A DNA stretch of 40,912 nucleotides from JAOZTV01 sp965371805 (GTDB taxonomy: Bacteria > Acidobacteriota > Aminicenantia > UBA2199): NCBI GenBank assembly GCA_965371805.1, contig CBDUZW010000048.1:1-40912 (forward strand). The letters are read 5' to 3'. A program made the translations under genes and the position numbers. Below, one piece after another: positions 16,693 to 25,751 of the stretch (within the stretch, counting starts at the first letter, position 1; each line of letters opens with the position of its first letter). The notes beneath the pieces were generated by a model. That model was given only the letters and a program-made list of their open reading frames with translations. It searched no databases and was not told the DNA's origin.

Positions 16693-18597
16693 ATGCAAAA
16701 TTCTCTTACCGTACAAAATTCATTGATAAATATTTATAAAGCAGGTATCTCTAAAGAAAATATTAAAGATGTAATAAAAACAATACATAATGAAATAATA
16801 AAACTTATTGGGAAAGAAAAAGCGCTGAACTTTTATATTGCCCTGCATATTAAAGACGCTATCTATACAATACCATATTGTGTAGATGAAAAAGATGATG
16901 ATCCTATAGATATGCCTATATCATTAGAGAGCGGTCTAACTGAATATATAAGAAAAATGAAGAAATCAATATTAATTGACTCTGCAAAATATAAAGAACT
17001 ACAAGAGAATGGTACTATTAATTTTATTGGGACAGATTCTTATAATTGGATTGGCTGCCCTTTAATATTTAAAAGAAAATTTTTTGGTGTTATGGCAGTC
17101 CAAACATATGATAAAGACATAAATTACACAAAATCAGATCTACAAATAATCAATTTTGTCTCAAAAAACATATCAATAACAATTGCTAGAATGAGAGAGG
17201 CTGAACAGTTAATTGATTATAAAAAGAACTTAGAAATAGAAGTTTTAGAAAAAAACAGAACACTGATAAATACAAATAAGAAATTACAGAAAGAGATATC
17301 TAAAGTAAAAAAAAATGAAACAATTCAAAGAGTACTTTTCAATATTTCAGAATTAAAAAACAGAATATTATCAACCAAAGATTTGATAAAAAAGATCCAT
17401 ATAGAACTCTCAATTTTAGTTGAAGTTGAGAACTTCTATGTCGCGATTAAACAAGGAGAAAAAAAGGGAGAATTTCTCTGTCCCTTTTTTAGAGATGTAA
17501 ATCCTGAAGAAATTTCAAGAGTAAATAAGATACTTAATATTCCTGATTCATTCACAGATTTTGTCTATACCACTCAAAAACCTCTTTTAGCTACACAAAA
17601 AAAACTTAGTCAGATAGAAAAGACTTCAAAATATAAAATGGTTGGTATGAAACCACAGATTTGGGTAGGAATACCATTAAAAACTAAAGACAATACTATT
17701 CTAGGTGTTGTCACCATTCAAGATTATTCAAATCCTAAAGCTTACTCTAAAAAGGATTTAAGATTGTTATCCCTTATTTCTACAACTATTGCAGATGCTC
17801 TTGATTTCAGACGACTTGAAGATCACAAAAAGCAATTGGAAGCACGACTAATTGATGCAAAAAGAATGGAAACAATTGGTATTTTTGCAGCAGGTATAGC
17901 GCATGAGTTTAATAACTTATTAAGTATAATTATAGGAAATGCTCATCTTGGTTTGGTCAGTTCAGATCCCAAGAATAATTTTTATACTAGATTCAGCAAA
18001 ATAATTAAAAGTGGTGAATCAGCTTCAGAACTAATTGAAAAACTTATGGTCTTTACAAATCTCAAACCAAGATCTAAATTTATCTCATATAATATTAAAG
18101 AAATACTCAACACCACCATACAAGAACTTATAATAGAAAAAAAAACGAATGCCAGCTTCAGAATTAATATCAACGATGAGCTTTGGCCATTAAATATGGC
18201 CGAGGAAGATATAATAATTGTTTTTTCAAACATCCTGTCAAATGCAATAGATGCCATGCAAAATGACGGTGTTTTAGAGATATCAATCTCAAATTTTAAT
18301 GGAAATCTAAAAGAATCATGCGTTTTTAATGAAAAATATCTAACAATATCATTTAGAGATAATGGCATAGGTATTGACAAAAAAATAATTGATAAAATTT
18401 TTGATCCCTTCTTTACAACTAAAGAGCCGGGAAAGGGAACTGGCCTTGGACTTTATATAGTTTATGCAATAGTCAAACAATATGAAGGAGAAATTAAATT
18501 TATTTCAGAAATAAACAAGGGTACCACTGTAGAGATTTATCTTCCAATAGGAAAAAGAAATGAGGAGAGAAAAAAGTGGAAAAAAGAAAAGAGTTAA
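16693..18597 (+). CDS. GAF-GAF sensor histidine kinase
   Basis: A 634-residue soluble two-component kinase with no membrane helix. The first GAF domain covers about 10-165 (WIGCPLIFKRKFFGVMAVQ), a coiled coil about 170-215, the second GAF about 215-375 (WVGIPLKTKDNTILGVVTIQ), the dimerisation domain about 390-460 with phospho-acceptor H404 in GIAHEFNNLL, and the ATPase domain about 470-625 with the N box NILSNAIDAM, G1 FRDNGIGID, F box FDPFFTT and G2 GKGTGLGL. GAF domains bind small ligands or sense redox; ligands are unknown. Its end overlaps the PilZ gene by 22 bases, linking phosphotransfer and a c-di-GMP effector. No response regulator is adjacent. The upstream T16 tract may switch it on and off. 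Confidence 0.93.
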   Translation: MQNSLTVQNSLINIYKAGISKENIKDVIKTIHNEIIKLIGKEKALNFYIALHIKDAIYTIPYCVDEKDDDPIDMPISLESGLTEYIRKMKKSILIDSAKYKELQENGTINFIGTDSYNWIGCPLIFKRKFFGVMAVQTYDKDINYTKSDLQIINFVSKNISITIARMREAEQLIDYKKNLEIEVLEKNRTLINTNKKLQKEISKVKKNETIQRVLFNISELKNRILSTKDLIKKIHIELSILVEVENFYVAIKQGEKKGEFLCPFFRDVNPEEISRVNKILNIPDSFTDFVYTTQKPLLATQKKLSQIEKTSKYKMVGMKPQIWVGIPLKTKDNTILGVVTIQDYSNPKAYSKKDLRLLSLISTTIADALDFRRLEDHKKQLEARLIDAKRMETIGIFAAGIAHEFNNLLSIIIGNAHLGLVSSDPKNNFYTRFSKIIKSGESASELIEKLMVFTNLKPRSKFISYNIKEILNTTIQELIIEKKTNASFRININDELWPLNMAEEDIIIVFSNILSNAIDAMQNDGVLEISISNFNGNLKESCVFNEKYLTISFRDNGIGIDKKIIDKIFDPFFTTKEPGKGTGLGLYIVYAIVKQYEGEIKFISEINKGTTVEIYLPIGKRNEERKKWKKEKS

Positions 18598-18929
18598 GAG
18601 TAAAAAAAAGAATACTGGCAAGTATAGAAAAGCACAGTGCAATAACCTGTGATATTTCTCAAAATGGTTTCCAATTATCAATGGGGACCAATCCAAAGAC
18701 TGTAATTGTTGACATTAGTGTCACTCTTGGAAAACAGGAATATAATCTAACTGGAAAAGTTAAATGGATTAGACGGAATCCTATAAAAAAAACAAGTACC
18801 ATTGGAATAAGTATCAAAGATCTCTCTAATGGCTATAAAAAGAAGCTTGCCAGTCTATTTCCGGCTTTAGCAACCGATGACGAAACAAAAGTTGAGATTG
18901 ATGAGATAAACTCGATGTTCGGGGTTTAA
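18576..18929 (+). CDS. PilZ domain c-di-GMP-binding protein
   Basis: A 117-residue single PilZ domain. Both ligand motifs are intact: RKELR (4-8, RxxxR) and CDISQNG (DxSxxG), so c-di-GMP binding is likely. The rest shows the beta-barrel strands (YNLTGKVKWIRR, TIGISI) and a C-terminal helix. The start is a GTG inside the histidine-kinase gene, 22 bases before that gene's end, with GAGGAG upstream, so the two are translated together. It may be an output or partner of the kinase. Its TAA overlaps the stop codon of the converging Sir2 gene (shared TTAA). Confidence 0.9.
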   Translation: MEKRKELRVKKRILASIEKHSAITCDISQNGFQLSMGTNPKTVIVDISVTLGKQEYNLTGKVKWIRRNPIKKTSTIGISIKDLSNGYKKKLASLFPALATDDETKVEIDEINSMFGV

Positions 18930-19720
18930 ATTATTAACTCTAAGGTTTCCAGTGCGCCTTTCGCTATTCCAGTCTGTCCAGATGGGACTTCAGGTTCTCT
19001 TATATTGATGCGGATAAGATCTGCATTATAATTCTTGACAACACTTTCAGACATATATCTTACTGTAGGAACTGCATTCCCTGCCCCTAGTTCGATAACA
19101 ACAATTTTTATTTTGTCAGCCAACCATTCATTCATTTTTCTATATTGTTCATCTGTTCTTTCTGACTTCCAATACCAGTCGCCAAACATTAAGATATTCG
19201 GTCTTGCTATACTTCCACAATCCGGGCAATAAGGAAATATCCCCTGTGCCAGCATTGTTTTATCATTAACACTAATATTGGTTTTCTCTCCACTCCATAT
19301 TGCATTGCAATCTTTTGAACATTGTAAATGATGTATGGAACCATGACACTCCACAATTTTATCATCATAAAAACCTGCCTTTTGAAATAGACCATCGACA
19401 TTGGAAGTAAAAACAAAATATGACTTTTGTTTCCCCAGGTTCAGCAATAGTTCAAACCCTTTATGAGGTTTTGTATCTCTATATAAATTCAACCTATGTC
19501 CGTAAAAACCCCATGCAAAATCAGGTTTTGATTCAAACCAGGATGGATTTGCCATCTCCGTAAACTGCAATCCAAGAGATCTGTAAGGTGGGTACGCATT
19601 CCAGAATCCCTCATTTCCCCTGAAATCCGGAAGACCGGAATCAACTCCCATTCCTGCCCCGGCACATATTAAGACACTATCAGCCTCATTTATTATTTTT
19701 TTAGCTTTTTCTAAACACAT
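18926..19720 (-). CDS. Sir2-family NAD-dependent protein deacylase
   Basis: A 264-residue sirtuin. NAD-binding motif GAGMGVDSGLPDFRG (21-35), TSNVDGL (105-111), catalytic H126 in ECHGSIHHLQC, four zinc cysteines C134, C138, C165 and C168, and ARPNILMFGDW. GAGMGVDSGLPDFRG departs from the common GAGxSxxSGIPxFR form in the first half and may mark a separate bacterial branch. It removes acyl groups from lysines using NAD. GGGAG precedes the ATG and TTGACA lies about 40 bases upstream. It converges on the PilZ gene with a 4-base overlap. Not adjacent to any acyl-CoA synthetase that would point to a specific target. Confidence 0.93.
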   Translation of the reverse strand: MCLEKAKKIINEADSVLICAGAGMGVDSGLPDFRGNEGFWNAYPPYRSLGLQFTEMANPSWFESKPDFAWGFYGHRLNLYRDTKPHKGFELLLNLGKQKSYFVFTSNVDGLFQKAGFYDDKIVECHGSIHHLQCSKDCNAIWSGEKTNISVNDKTMLAQGIFPYCPDCGSIARPNILMFGDWYWKSERTDEQYRKMNEWLADKIKIVVIELGAGNAVPTVRYMSESVVKNYNADLIRINIREPEVPSGQTGIAKGALETLELII

Positions 19721-19788
19721 TTATTGCTCCCTGATAACAGTAGAATATCCATTATTTTTTGTCAATAGTATATTAGATTTTACAAAAT

Positions 19789-19817
19789 TTGACATACAAT
19801 TTTCGATATGCTAAATT
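19789..19817 (+). promoter_or_regulatory. Promoter of the 946-residue gene X
   Basis: TTGACA (19789-19794), a 17-base spacer ending in TATGC, and TAAATT (19812-19817), with the TG of an extended -10. The start point would fall near 19824, leaving only about 10 bases of leader that just include GAGGTG. Confidence 0.6.
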
Positions 19818-19833
19818 CAAATTGAGGTGAATC

Positions 19834-22674
19834 ATGAAAACACGAGTTAAAACTATTTCATTTCTAATGTTCATTCTTTTTGTTGGTTCTATTTTAAATG
19901 CAGGTGAAATTTATGATTATTATTATCTCTCTTTTTCAAAAATAAATGAGATTAAAGACCTTCTCCCCAAATTCAAAGAAGAAAAAAAAACAAATGAATA
20001 CAGACAAAATCAAATTAGACTACGTAAAATAAAAAACTATATCCGGCCCTATGCTAGAGGGAACAATAGGGAAGAAATATATATAAGAAATAATAGAGAT
20101 TGGACATCCAACCCTTTAAAAATGAATTCGAATAAATTATATCTGGCAATAAAAATTAAAAAGGGAAAAAAACCCAGTGGATTTATTTTCTTTATAAACC
20201 AGAATTTAAAAAAAATGAATAAGATCAAATTTAAAATATTAAATTTTGATTCTGATCAGAATAACACAAAAAAAATGTTTTTTCAGGCAAAGGAAACATA
20301 TTATCAGGAACTTTTAAAGATGAGAATACCAGGTGCTGCATGGTTCAGATATAATATTAATCAGGCAAAATATATTTTATCCGGATTAAAGAAACCATCC
20401 ACAAATAAATATTCAAGAAGAAGAAATCAACTTCCAAGGAGAGTAAACCGGTCAAAACTTCAAGAGACATATTCACTTTTTAGTGGAGGCCGTGCTTTAA
20501 GTGAAAATTTGCAACTGGATAGAACATTAAGTATTGTCTCTCCAAAAGAGCCGACTATTTTAATTAACAGCATAAAAGGGATTACAACTACTGAATTTAA
20601 CTGGAAAGATCTTATTAAAAACATAAATCCAAATAAGGACAGATTATCAAGATATATCCCCTTTGATCAATATGCAGTTTTTTTTAAAACTTTCAATTCC
20701 ATGATTGATTTAATTGACGAAATGGAAATTAGAGGAACACCCATATTGAAACAACTGGAACCCAGATCAGAAGACATGTACTCAAAGAAGAAATACCAGA
20801 TACAATTATGCCTGCCCACTAATATCTTATCAAGATTATTCGGTTCTTCTGTAATTAACGGCATCGCAATTACCGGATCTGACCCTTACCTGAGGACAGG
20901 GACAGATCTTTCAATTTTATTTGATTCTAAAAACACCAATCTTTTAAAGGAAAACATTCTATTTCATTATAAAAATAGTATGAAAAAATATACGAATTGT
21001 AAGAAAAAAAAAGGAGATATATTGGGCTTAAAGTTTATCGGAGTTAAAACTCCCGACAGGAAAGTTTCATCATATATGGTGATTTTAGATAAAAAGACTG
21101 TTCTAGTATCAAATTCATTAAAACAGTTAAGTAGAATAATAAAATCAATCAAGGGTGAAATAAAATCACTGCATTTTTCTGACGAATATACTTATTTTAG
21201 ACAAAGATATAAAAAAAAGTACTTATCAGAATCTGCATTAATCGTTATATCCGATGCTTTTATCAGGAAAATATGCAGTCCCAAATGGAGAATAGCAGAT
21301 TCAAGGCGAACCAGAGCAGCTGCAGTTTTATCAGAATTAAGGGCTGAATATATAAATAGTATTTATAAAAATATAAAACTAAAAAAAGAGTGGTTAATAG
21401 AAAAAAATATTCCAGGAATGGGAAAACTAAAATTAACAAAAAACAGCATCTTTTCTACAATATATGGTTCGCTTGAATATCTAACACCCATATCAGAATT
21501 AGTGATCCAAAAGGTAACAAAATCTGAAAAAAAAGCCTATGAAAGATTCAGGAATAATTACCAGAATAATTGGAGAAAATATTTTGATCCAATTGCAATC
21601 AGGATCTATCTGGATAATAAAAAAGTGGGTATCGATATGACAGTAAAGCCTCTTATTAAACAAAGTAAATACAGAGGTTTGATGGAGATCATGAAAAACT
21701 CAGCCATAAAAAAATACTCAGGAGATATCCATCCTGAATCATTGGTTCATTACATAATGTCACTGGATCCTGAATCTGATACGATGAAAAAATTTGGGAA
21801 TTTTACTTCAGGTTTTGCTCCAGCCTTAGGGCAAAGTGTTTTTAACTGGATTGGCAACTGGGTATCATTTTATGTAGATGATTCAACTTTCTGGAAAGAT
21901 TTGAAAAACATCGAGAAAAAAAATGAAAAAAAAACATCTGAATTTTTCAGAAAAAATATCTTCAGGTTTCCAGCAGCAATTGCAATTGAAGTAAAAAATG
22001 CATTAAAACTCACACTATTTCTTTCAAGCTTAAGAGCCTATATCAATCAAACAGCTCCTGGACTCACAAACTGGGAAGTAAAGAAATATAAGGGTCACTC
22101 TTATATATGTGTTAGCGAAAAAAAAGGGATATCCTATGCAACTAAAGATAAATTTAAAATATATTACGCTGCAACGCCAAAGCTTTTAATATTCAGTTTG
22201 AGTGAGAAGATTATAAAAAGATCTCTAAATAGAATTAACAGCAAAACGGCCTTTCGCAAAAAAGGAAAAATTAATCCATGGCTTGGAAAAAGTTTTGGTT
22301 TAAAACTAAATAATTCTTTCCTTGATATAATAAATATCTTATACAAGGTAAATATAAAACAGACATATGAAATCAAATCCTGGGCAAATATATTTATTTT
22401 AAATGAATGGAAAAAGCTAAATGACAAGATATCCCCACAATTATTTCACTCAATTTTCTGGAAGAGCAATTTAATATGTCCCGGAGGTGGAGAATACATC
22501 TGGAATGATAATTATCAAACAATGGTGTCAACTGTGTTTGGTTTTCCGGGTCAATCTACTGTAGAAATAAAATTTGATGACCCTCTAAAAGCAATAGATT
22601 CCCTTGAGTTTGGAATTACATTTGAAGGAGACGGATTAAGAGCAAGAGCAGAATTAGTCAGAAAATCTAAATAA
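19834..22674 (+). CDS. Large secreted protein X of unknown function
   Basis: A 946-residue protein with a signal peptide (MKTRVKTISFLMFILFVGSILNA) and no later membrane helix, so periplasmic or surface-located. I recognise no catalytic motif. It contains well-defined blocks that look conserved, such as YIPFDQYAVFF, QLCLPTNILSRLFG, ITGSDPYLRTGTDLSILF, WRIADSRRTRAAAVLSEL and, near the end, FGITFEGDGLRARAELV. From memory such blocks occur in uncharacterised secreted proteins of Planctomycetes and relatives; that needs a search. GAGGTG precedes the ATG. A 20-codon 3' fragment of a second copy lies at 29186-29248, and in both places the gene points at a tricorn protease 3' end, so X and tricorn were probably an ancestral neighbouring pair. 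X could be a partner or inhibitor of the protease. Confidence 0.85.
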   Translation: MKTRVKTISFLMFILFVGSILNAGEIYDYYYLSFSKINEIKDLLPKFKEEKKTNEYRQNQIRLRKIKNYIRPYARGNNREEIYIRNNRDWTSNPLKMNSNKLYLAIKIKKGKKPSGFIFFINQNLKKMNKIKFKILNFDSDQNNTKKMFFQAKETYYQELLKMRIPGAAWFRYNINQAKYILSGLKKPSTNKYSRRRNQLPRRVNRSKLQETYSLFSGGRALSENLQLDRTLSIVSPKEPTILINSIKGITTTEFNWKDLIKNINPNKDRLSRYIPFDQYAVFFKTFNSMIDLIDEMEIRGTPILKQLEPRSEDMYSKKKYQIQLCLPTNILSRLFGSSVINGIAITGSDPYLRTGTDLSILFDSKNTNLLKENILFHYKNSMKKYTNCKKKKGDILGLKFIGVKTPDRKVSSYMVILDKKTVLVSNSLKQLSRIIKSIKGEIKSLHFSDEYTYFRQRYKKKYLSESALIVISDAFIRKICSPKWRIADSRRTRAAAVLSELRAEYINSIYKNIKLKKEWLIEKNIPGMGKLKLTKNSIFSTIYGSLEYLTPISELVIQKVTKSEKKAYERFRNNYQNNWRKYFDPIAIRIYLDNKKVGIDMTVKPLIKQSKYRGLMEIMKNSAIKKYSGDIHPESLVHYIMSLDPESDTMKKFGNFTSGFAPALGQSVFNWIGNWVSFYVDDSTFWKDLKNIEKKNEKKTSEFFRKNIFRFPAAIAIEVKNALKLTLFLSSLRAYINQTAPGLTNWEVKKYKGHSYICVSEKKGISYATKDKFKIYYAATPKLLIFSLSEKIIKRSLNRINSKTAFRKKGKINPWLGKSFGLKLNNSFLDIINILYKVNIKQTYEIKSWANIFILNEWKKLNDKISPQLFHSIFWKSNLICPGGGEYIWNDNYQTMVSTVFGFPGQSTVEIKFDDPLKAIDSLEFGITFEGDGLRARAELVRKSK

Positions 22675-22702
22675 ATAATTCTCCCCTCTTTATTTATTAT
22701 CT

Positions 22703-22772
22703 CTATTTTTTTACTACCTTTAATAATTCTTTTACTGCAGCCTCAAGTTGCTGCTCACGTCCATTATCAATC
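22703..22772 (-). pseudogene. 3'-end fragment of a second tricorn protease gene
   Basis: The last 23 codons read IDNGREQQLEAAVKELLKVVKK and stop, matching 20 of the last 22 residues of the intact tricorn protease at 29298-32549 (IDNGRDQQLEAAVNELLKVVKK). The nucleotide match is also close. Upstream of the fragment (higher coordinates) homology ends at a short repeat. The open frame through it continues to 22954 but the added 60 residues are unlike tricorn. It is a leftover from a duplicated gene. Confidence 0.9.
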
Positions 22773-22787
22773 GGATATATGCGGATA

Positions 22788-22815
22788 TGGATATATGTGC
22801 CTGGATATATGTGCC
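22788..22815. repeat. Two tandem 14-base repeats at the fragment boundary
   Basis: TGGATATATGTGCC occurs twice in direct succession (22788-22801 and 22802-22815), and GGATATATGCGGATA just before is a degenerate copy. It sits where the tricorn homology stops. Confidence 0.8.
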
Positions 22816-22834
22816 AGTCAAAATAAGGAGAAAA

Positions 22835-22903
22835 ATGAGAAAAATTGACTACAAGACTATAATCCCTGATCTTGTCTCTCAGTTTAGTTTTGTAAAACAA
22901 TAA
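22835..22903 (+). pseudogene. 22-codon micro-ORF with a good ribosome site, possibly a cut-off gene start
   Basis: AAGGAG followed after five bases by an ATG opens a frame of 22 codons (MRKIDYKTIIPDLVSQFSFV then KQ and stop). The start site is convincing, the product is not recognised. Given the scraps around it, it may be the first codons of a deleted gene. Confidence 0.3.
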
Positions 22904-23034
22904 AAAATAATTAAATTTTTGATTAATCTTTGAATATATTTGATCTATTCTCAATATTTTTAATTTTTTATTACTTTTTATATAGACTTTAACAATTGAA
23001 AAAAAAGAATGTTGAATAGCTTTGGTTTTGGAGT

Positions 23035-23493
23035 CTATATTGGTTTTAAGTTCCTTGTTGAGTAAAGTTTATGATTTTCTCCATTTAAAATTTCTCTGGG
23101 TTTTATATATTTTCTTTCCAATTCTAACTGTATTTTTTCTATAAATTGATATGATCCTGTTGCAATGCCTTCTGATAGATTCCTAAACCTGTATTTTAAC
23201 TTATCCCCAATTCTTAATTCTCCATTTAACTTCATTGTCTCTTTATATATATCCATATGAATATGAGCCTTTCCTTCAACCTCATTAAGTTCTGTTGCAA
23301 GGATATGAAAATGATTTGACATTATTGAATACGAGTGAATATCAACAAAATACCCTCTTGCAAATTTAAACATGAGTTTTACAAAACACTCCTTTTCTGC
23401 ATCCTTTAAAAGAAAATCTCCTCCGGTTATTCTGGATATCAAATGATTTGATCCACGATATTGGTTGACCCAATGCCTCTTTGCTCTTCCCAT
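23035..23493 (-). mobile_element. REP-associated tyrosine transposase (RAYT, Y1/IS200-like), internally deleted
   Basis: A 152-residue frame with AAAGGAG before the ATG. The N-terminal half is a normal RAYT: WVNQYRGSNHLISRITGGDF, then FVDIHSYSIMSNHFHILATE carrying the HUH metal motif (HFH). Directly after, where the family has roughly 150 more residues including the catalytic Tyr helix and the LNPVRA block, the sequence jumps through KAHIHMDIYKETMK to LSEGIATGSYQFIEKIQ, which corresponds to the extreme C-terminal domain. The nuclease should therefore be dead, although the reading frame is kept open. Family members mobilise or process REP palindromes. GACTGTCCCC at 23631-23640 resembles sequence often seen flanking these elements. 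Confidence 0.8.
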
Positions 23494-23787
23494 AACAAAC
23501 TCCTTTAAAAATAAAATTTAATTTGTTGTGTATGTGTAGGTCGCTCTGAGGTAATTGGCTCCTATCTTGTTTAAGTATAATACAAAAAAAATTTTTATTC
23601 AATAAAAATTATAACTTTTTTCATTTTGCGGACTGTCCCCTTTATATACACCTTTATACATAGTCTACATAGTCCTTTATACGCGTTATACATTCTTTAT
23701 AACAATATATAAAAAATAACTCTGCATAAAATGTATGTTTTTATATCAGTTCATTATTAAGATATCTACATGATTCTGCTTTAAATG
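23494..23787. other. Intergenic region with short CCTTTATA repeats
   Basis: This stretch holds the RAYT ribosome site, GACTGTCCCC at 23631-23640, and three copies of CCTTTATA at 23639, 23651 and 23674, followed by ACGCGT and further TTATA words. No gene or clear hairpin is seen; it may contain the end of the RAYT element. Confidence 0.4.
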
Positions 23788-25683
23788 CTACTTCTTAATT
23801 AATTTTTGTATTTCTTTTTTAGTAAATGTAGTATTCTTATTAAGTAATATTATATTTGTGAAATTTTTTCCTTTTCCAGTTATTAAGTAATAATCTTCTT
23901 CATTTAATTGATTGTTGATTTCTTTTATGTTTTTACCTTTTTCAATTAGTAAAAAATACTTATTTTTGTCAATGTCAAAAAGTTGTTCTACTAAAGATTG
24001 TTGGTTTCTGTTTTTATTAAATTGAAATTTTAATGTAGTTACAAACTTTTCATTTAGTTCAATAAGAATTGGTATTTTAAACTTTCTATTGTCTAATTTA
24101 GCAAGTTTATTTTCTATATCAACAGTAAGTGAATTTTTTAATCTTGGAAAGTTCCAAAATTTTATTACCGTACCTTTCCATTCTTTTAATTTTCTTCTTA
24201 TACGATGATTTTCTCTACTTGCTGCTCTAATTTTTTTTCTGTTTTTTTTTATAAATTCTCTAATTGGAGTATTTGGTTTTTTATTTAATAATAAATTGCG
24301 TCCCAAACCTATCTCTCCTGAATATCCAATAAAAGGAAGTATTGTTGGTCCTATGTCAAAATTTGAGCCAGTTATAGTAGTCTCTTCATACTGATCTCCA
24401 ATTGGATCAATTATCATAAATAAATTACGACGGCCTATTTTCTTAATTTTACCTCTGAATCTTACCATACTTGTCAGCAATTTATGTGCTGAATTTCTTA
24501 AAGAAATATGATCGGATACTAAAACTATGATTGTATTGTTTGCGTATGGAGAATTGATTATTTTATTAATAAATCTGGTAATTAAGTAATCTGAACATGC
24601 AACGGCATTAAGAATAGGATTTGAACCATCTTTGTACTTGAAATTGCAGCTTTTTGATACATGTCCTTCTGGATGATGTGTGTCAAGGGTAAGGGTAAAA
24701 AGGCCAAATTTTTTCTTTTCTTTGGATAATTCTAGAAAACGGTTATATACAATATCTAATAAAGTGTCGTCATATAATCCCCAACCATTAATATAGGTCT
24801 TATCTTTAAGTCTTGGATATAATTCATCTCGTCCTAAAACTTCATCGAAACCATGAGTCCTAAAAAATTTACCTTTTCCTGCAAAAGTAAGTTTAGCCCC
24901 CCCATAAAAAGCAAGATGATAACCTTCATCATTTAACAAATCTCCAAGACCAATTGCAGATGGTAGGAATTTATCCATCCCTGACATAGAGTTTCCAAAT
25001 GAAGTCGTAACTAATGGTATCCCAAGTTGGCTGTTAACAATCCCACCAATTGTAAATCCATTTCCCGGGACTTGAAAAATATTCGTAAAAGATATGGTTT
25101 TTGCTTTAAGTGTGCGCAACTCTTTAATTAATCCTGGAAAAATTTCATGAAAGTATGTTTGTTCAAAGCCCTCACCATAAATAAAAACAAGGTTTTTTGT
25201 GTTTTCAGATATTTGTTCAATATGAGGTTTTTTATAATATTCATAAAATTCATTGGATTCAGAATAGTCAACATTGAAGGCCTTATTTAAATCAATGCTT
25301 GCTGGATTTAATAAAAGTGATAAAAATATAAAGAAATATGCAATCATATTATTACCTTTTTTAGAAGCTTTTTTCTTAAAGAAAAACCAGAAAAACCAGG
25401 CTGAGCCTAAAAGAATTATGGATATTGTTGTTATTATTAAAAATTTGTACTCTAAAAACCCAGCTCCCCCCAAACCGTATTTAAGATGATATATTGTGGC
25501 TTCGTCTATTCCATTCCCTGATAAATAATCTGCCAATCCATAAGAAATGAACAAAATAAATGAAATAAAAATTAGAGTAAAATAAAATAAAACAGTAAAT
25601 TTATATTTATTTGGGTGATTATAGAAATATATGCTTAATATAAATATTATGACTGATGCAATCATTAGTCCTAAATTGGTCAT
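23788..25683 (-). CDS. opgB: OpgB/MdoB-like phosphoglycerol transferase I (alkaline-phosphatase fold)
   Basis: A 631-residue inner-membrane protein with four N-terminal membrane helices (about 2-21, 29-52, 80-103, 112-127) and a large periplasmic sulfatase-like domain. It resembles E. coli OpgB along its length: ADYLSGNGIDEATIYHLKYG, VFIYGEGFEQTYF (metal Glu), FTIGGIVNSQLGIPL (T211 the likely nucleophile), NGWGLYDDTLLD, LFTLTLDTHHPEGH (H336-H337) and IVLVSDHI (D391-H392). The enzyme moves phosphoglycerol from phosphatidylglycerol to periplasmic glucans. The start is the ATG at 25683, 8 bases after GAGGAG; the GTG three codons upstream overlaps that site. No glucan-synthesis genes (opgG, opgH) are in view, so the acceptor may be another glycan. 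Confidence 0.85.
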   Translation of the reverse strand: MTNLGLMIASVIIFILSIYFYNHPNKYKFTVLFYFTLIFISFILFISYGLADYLSGNGIDEATIYHLKYGLGGAGFLEYKFLIITTISIILLGSAWFFWFFFKKKASKKGNNMIAYFFIFLSLLLNPASIDLNKAFNVDYSESNEFYEYYKKPHIEQISENTKNLVFIYGEGFEQTYFHEIFPGLIKELRTLKAKTISFTNIFQVPGNGFTIGGIVNSQLGIPLVTTSFGNSMSGMDKFLPSAIGLGDLLNDEGYHLAFYGGAKLTFAGKGKFFRTHGFDEVLGRDELYPRLKDKTYINGWGLYDDTLLDIVYNRFLELSKEKKKFGLFTLTLDTHHPEGHVSKSCNFKYKDGSNPILNAVACSDYLITRFINKIINSPYANNTIIVLVSDHISLRNSAHKLLTSMVRFRGKIKKIGRRNLFMIIDPIGDQYEETTITGSNFDIGPTILPFIGYSGEIGLGRNLLLNKKPNTPIREFIKKNRKKIRAASRENHRIRRKLKEWKGTVIKFWNFPRLKNSLTVDIENKLAKLDNRKFKIPILIELNEKFVTTLKFQFNKNRNQQSLVEQLFDIDKNKYFLLIEKGKNIKEINNQLNEEDYYLITGKGKNFTNIILLNKNTTFTKKEIQKLIKK

Positions 25684-25723
25684 TAGTTTCACTCCTCGTT
25701 ATTGTATTTATTACTGTCATATT

Positions 25724-25751
25724 TTTATAATATATTTTATTACTAAATCAA
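25724..25751 (-). promoter_or_regulatory. Probable opgB promoter
   Basis: On the - strand TTGATT (25751-25746), 16-base spacer, TATAAA (25729-25724). The start point would be near 25717, with a leader of about 34 bases containing GAGGAG. Confidence 0.45.

Noticed and set aside
22703..22954. An 83-codon - strand frame as a real gene
   Set aside because: Its last 23 codons are the tail of tricorn protease and the rest is low-complexity sequence running through a tandem repeat, with no ribosome site.
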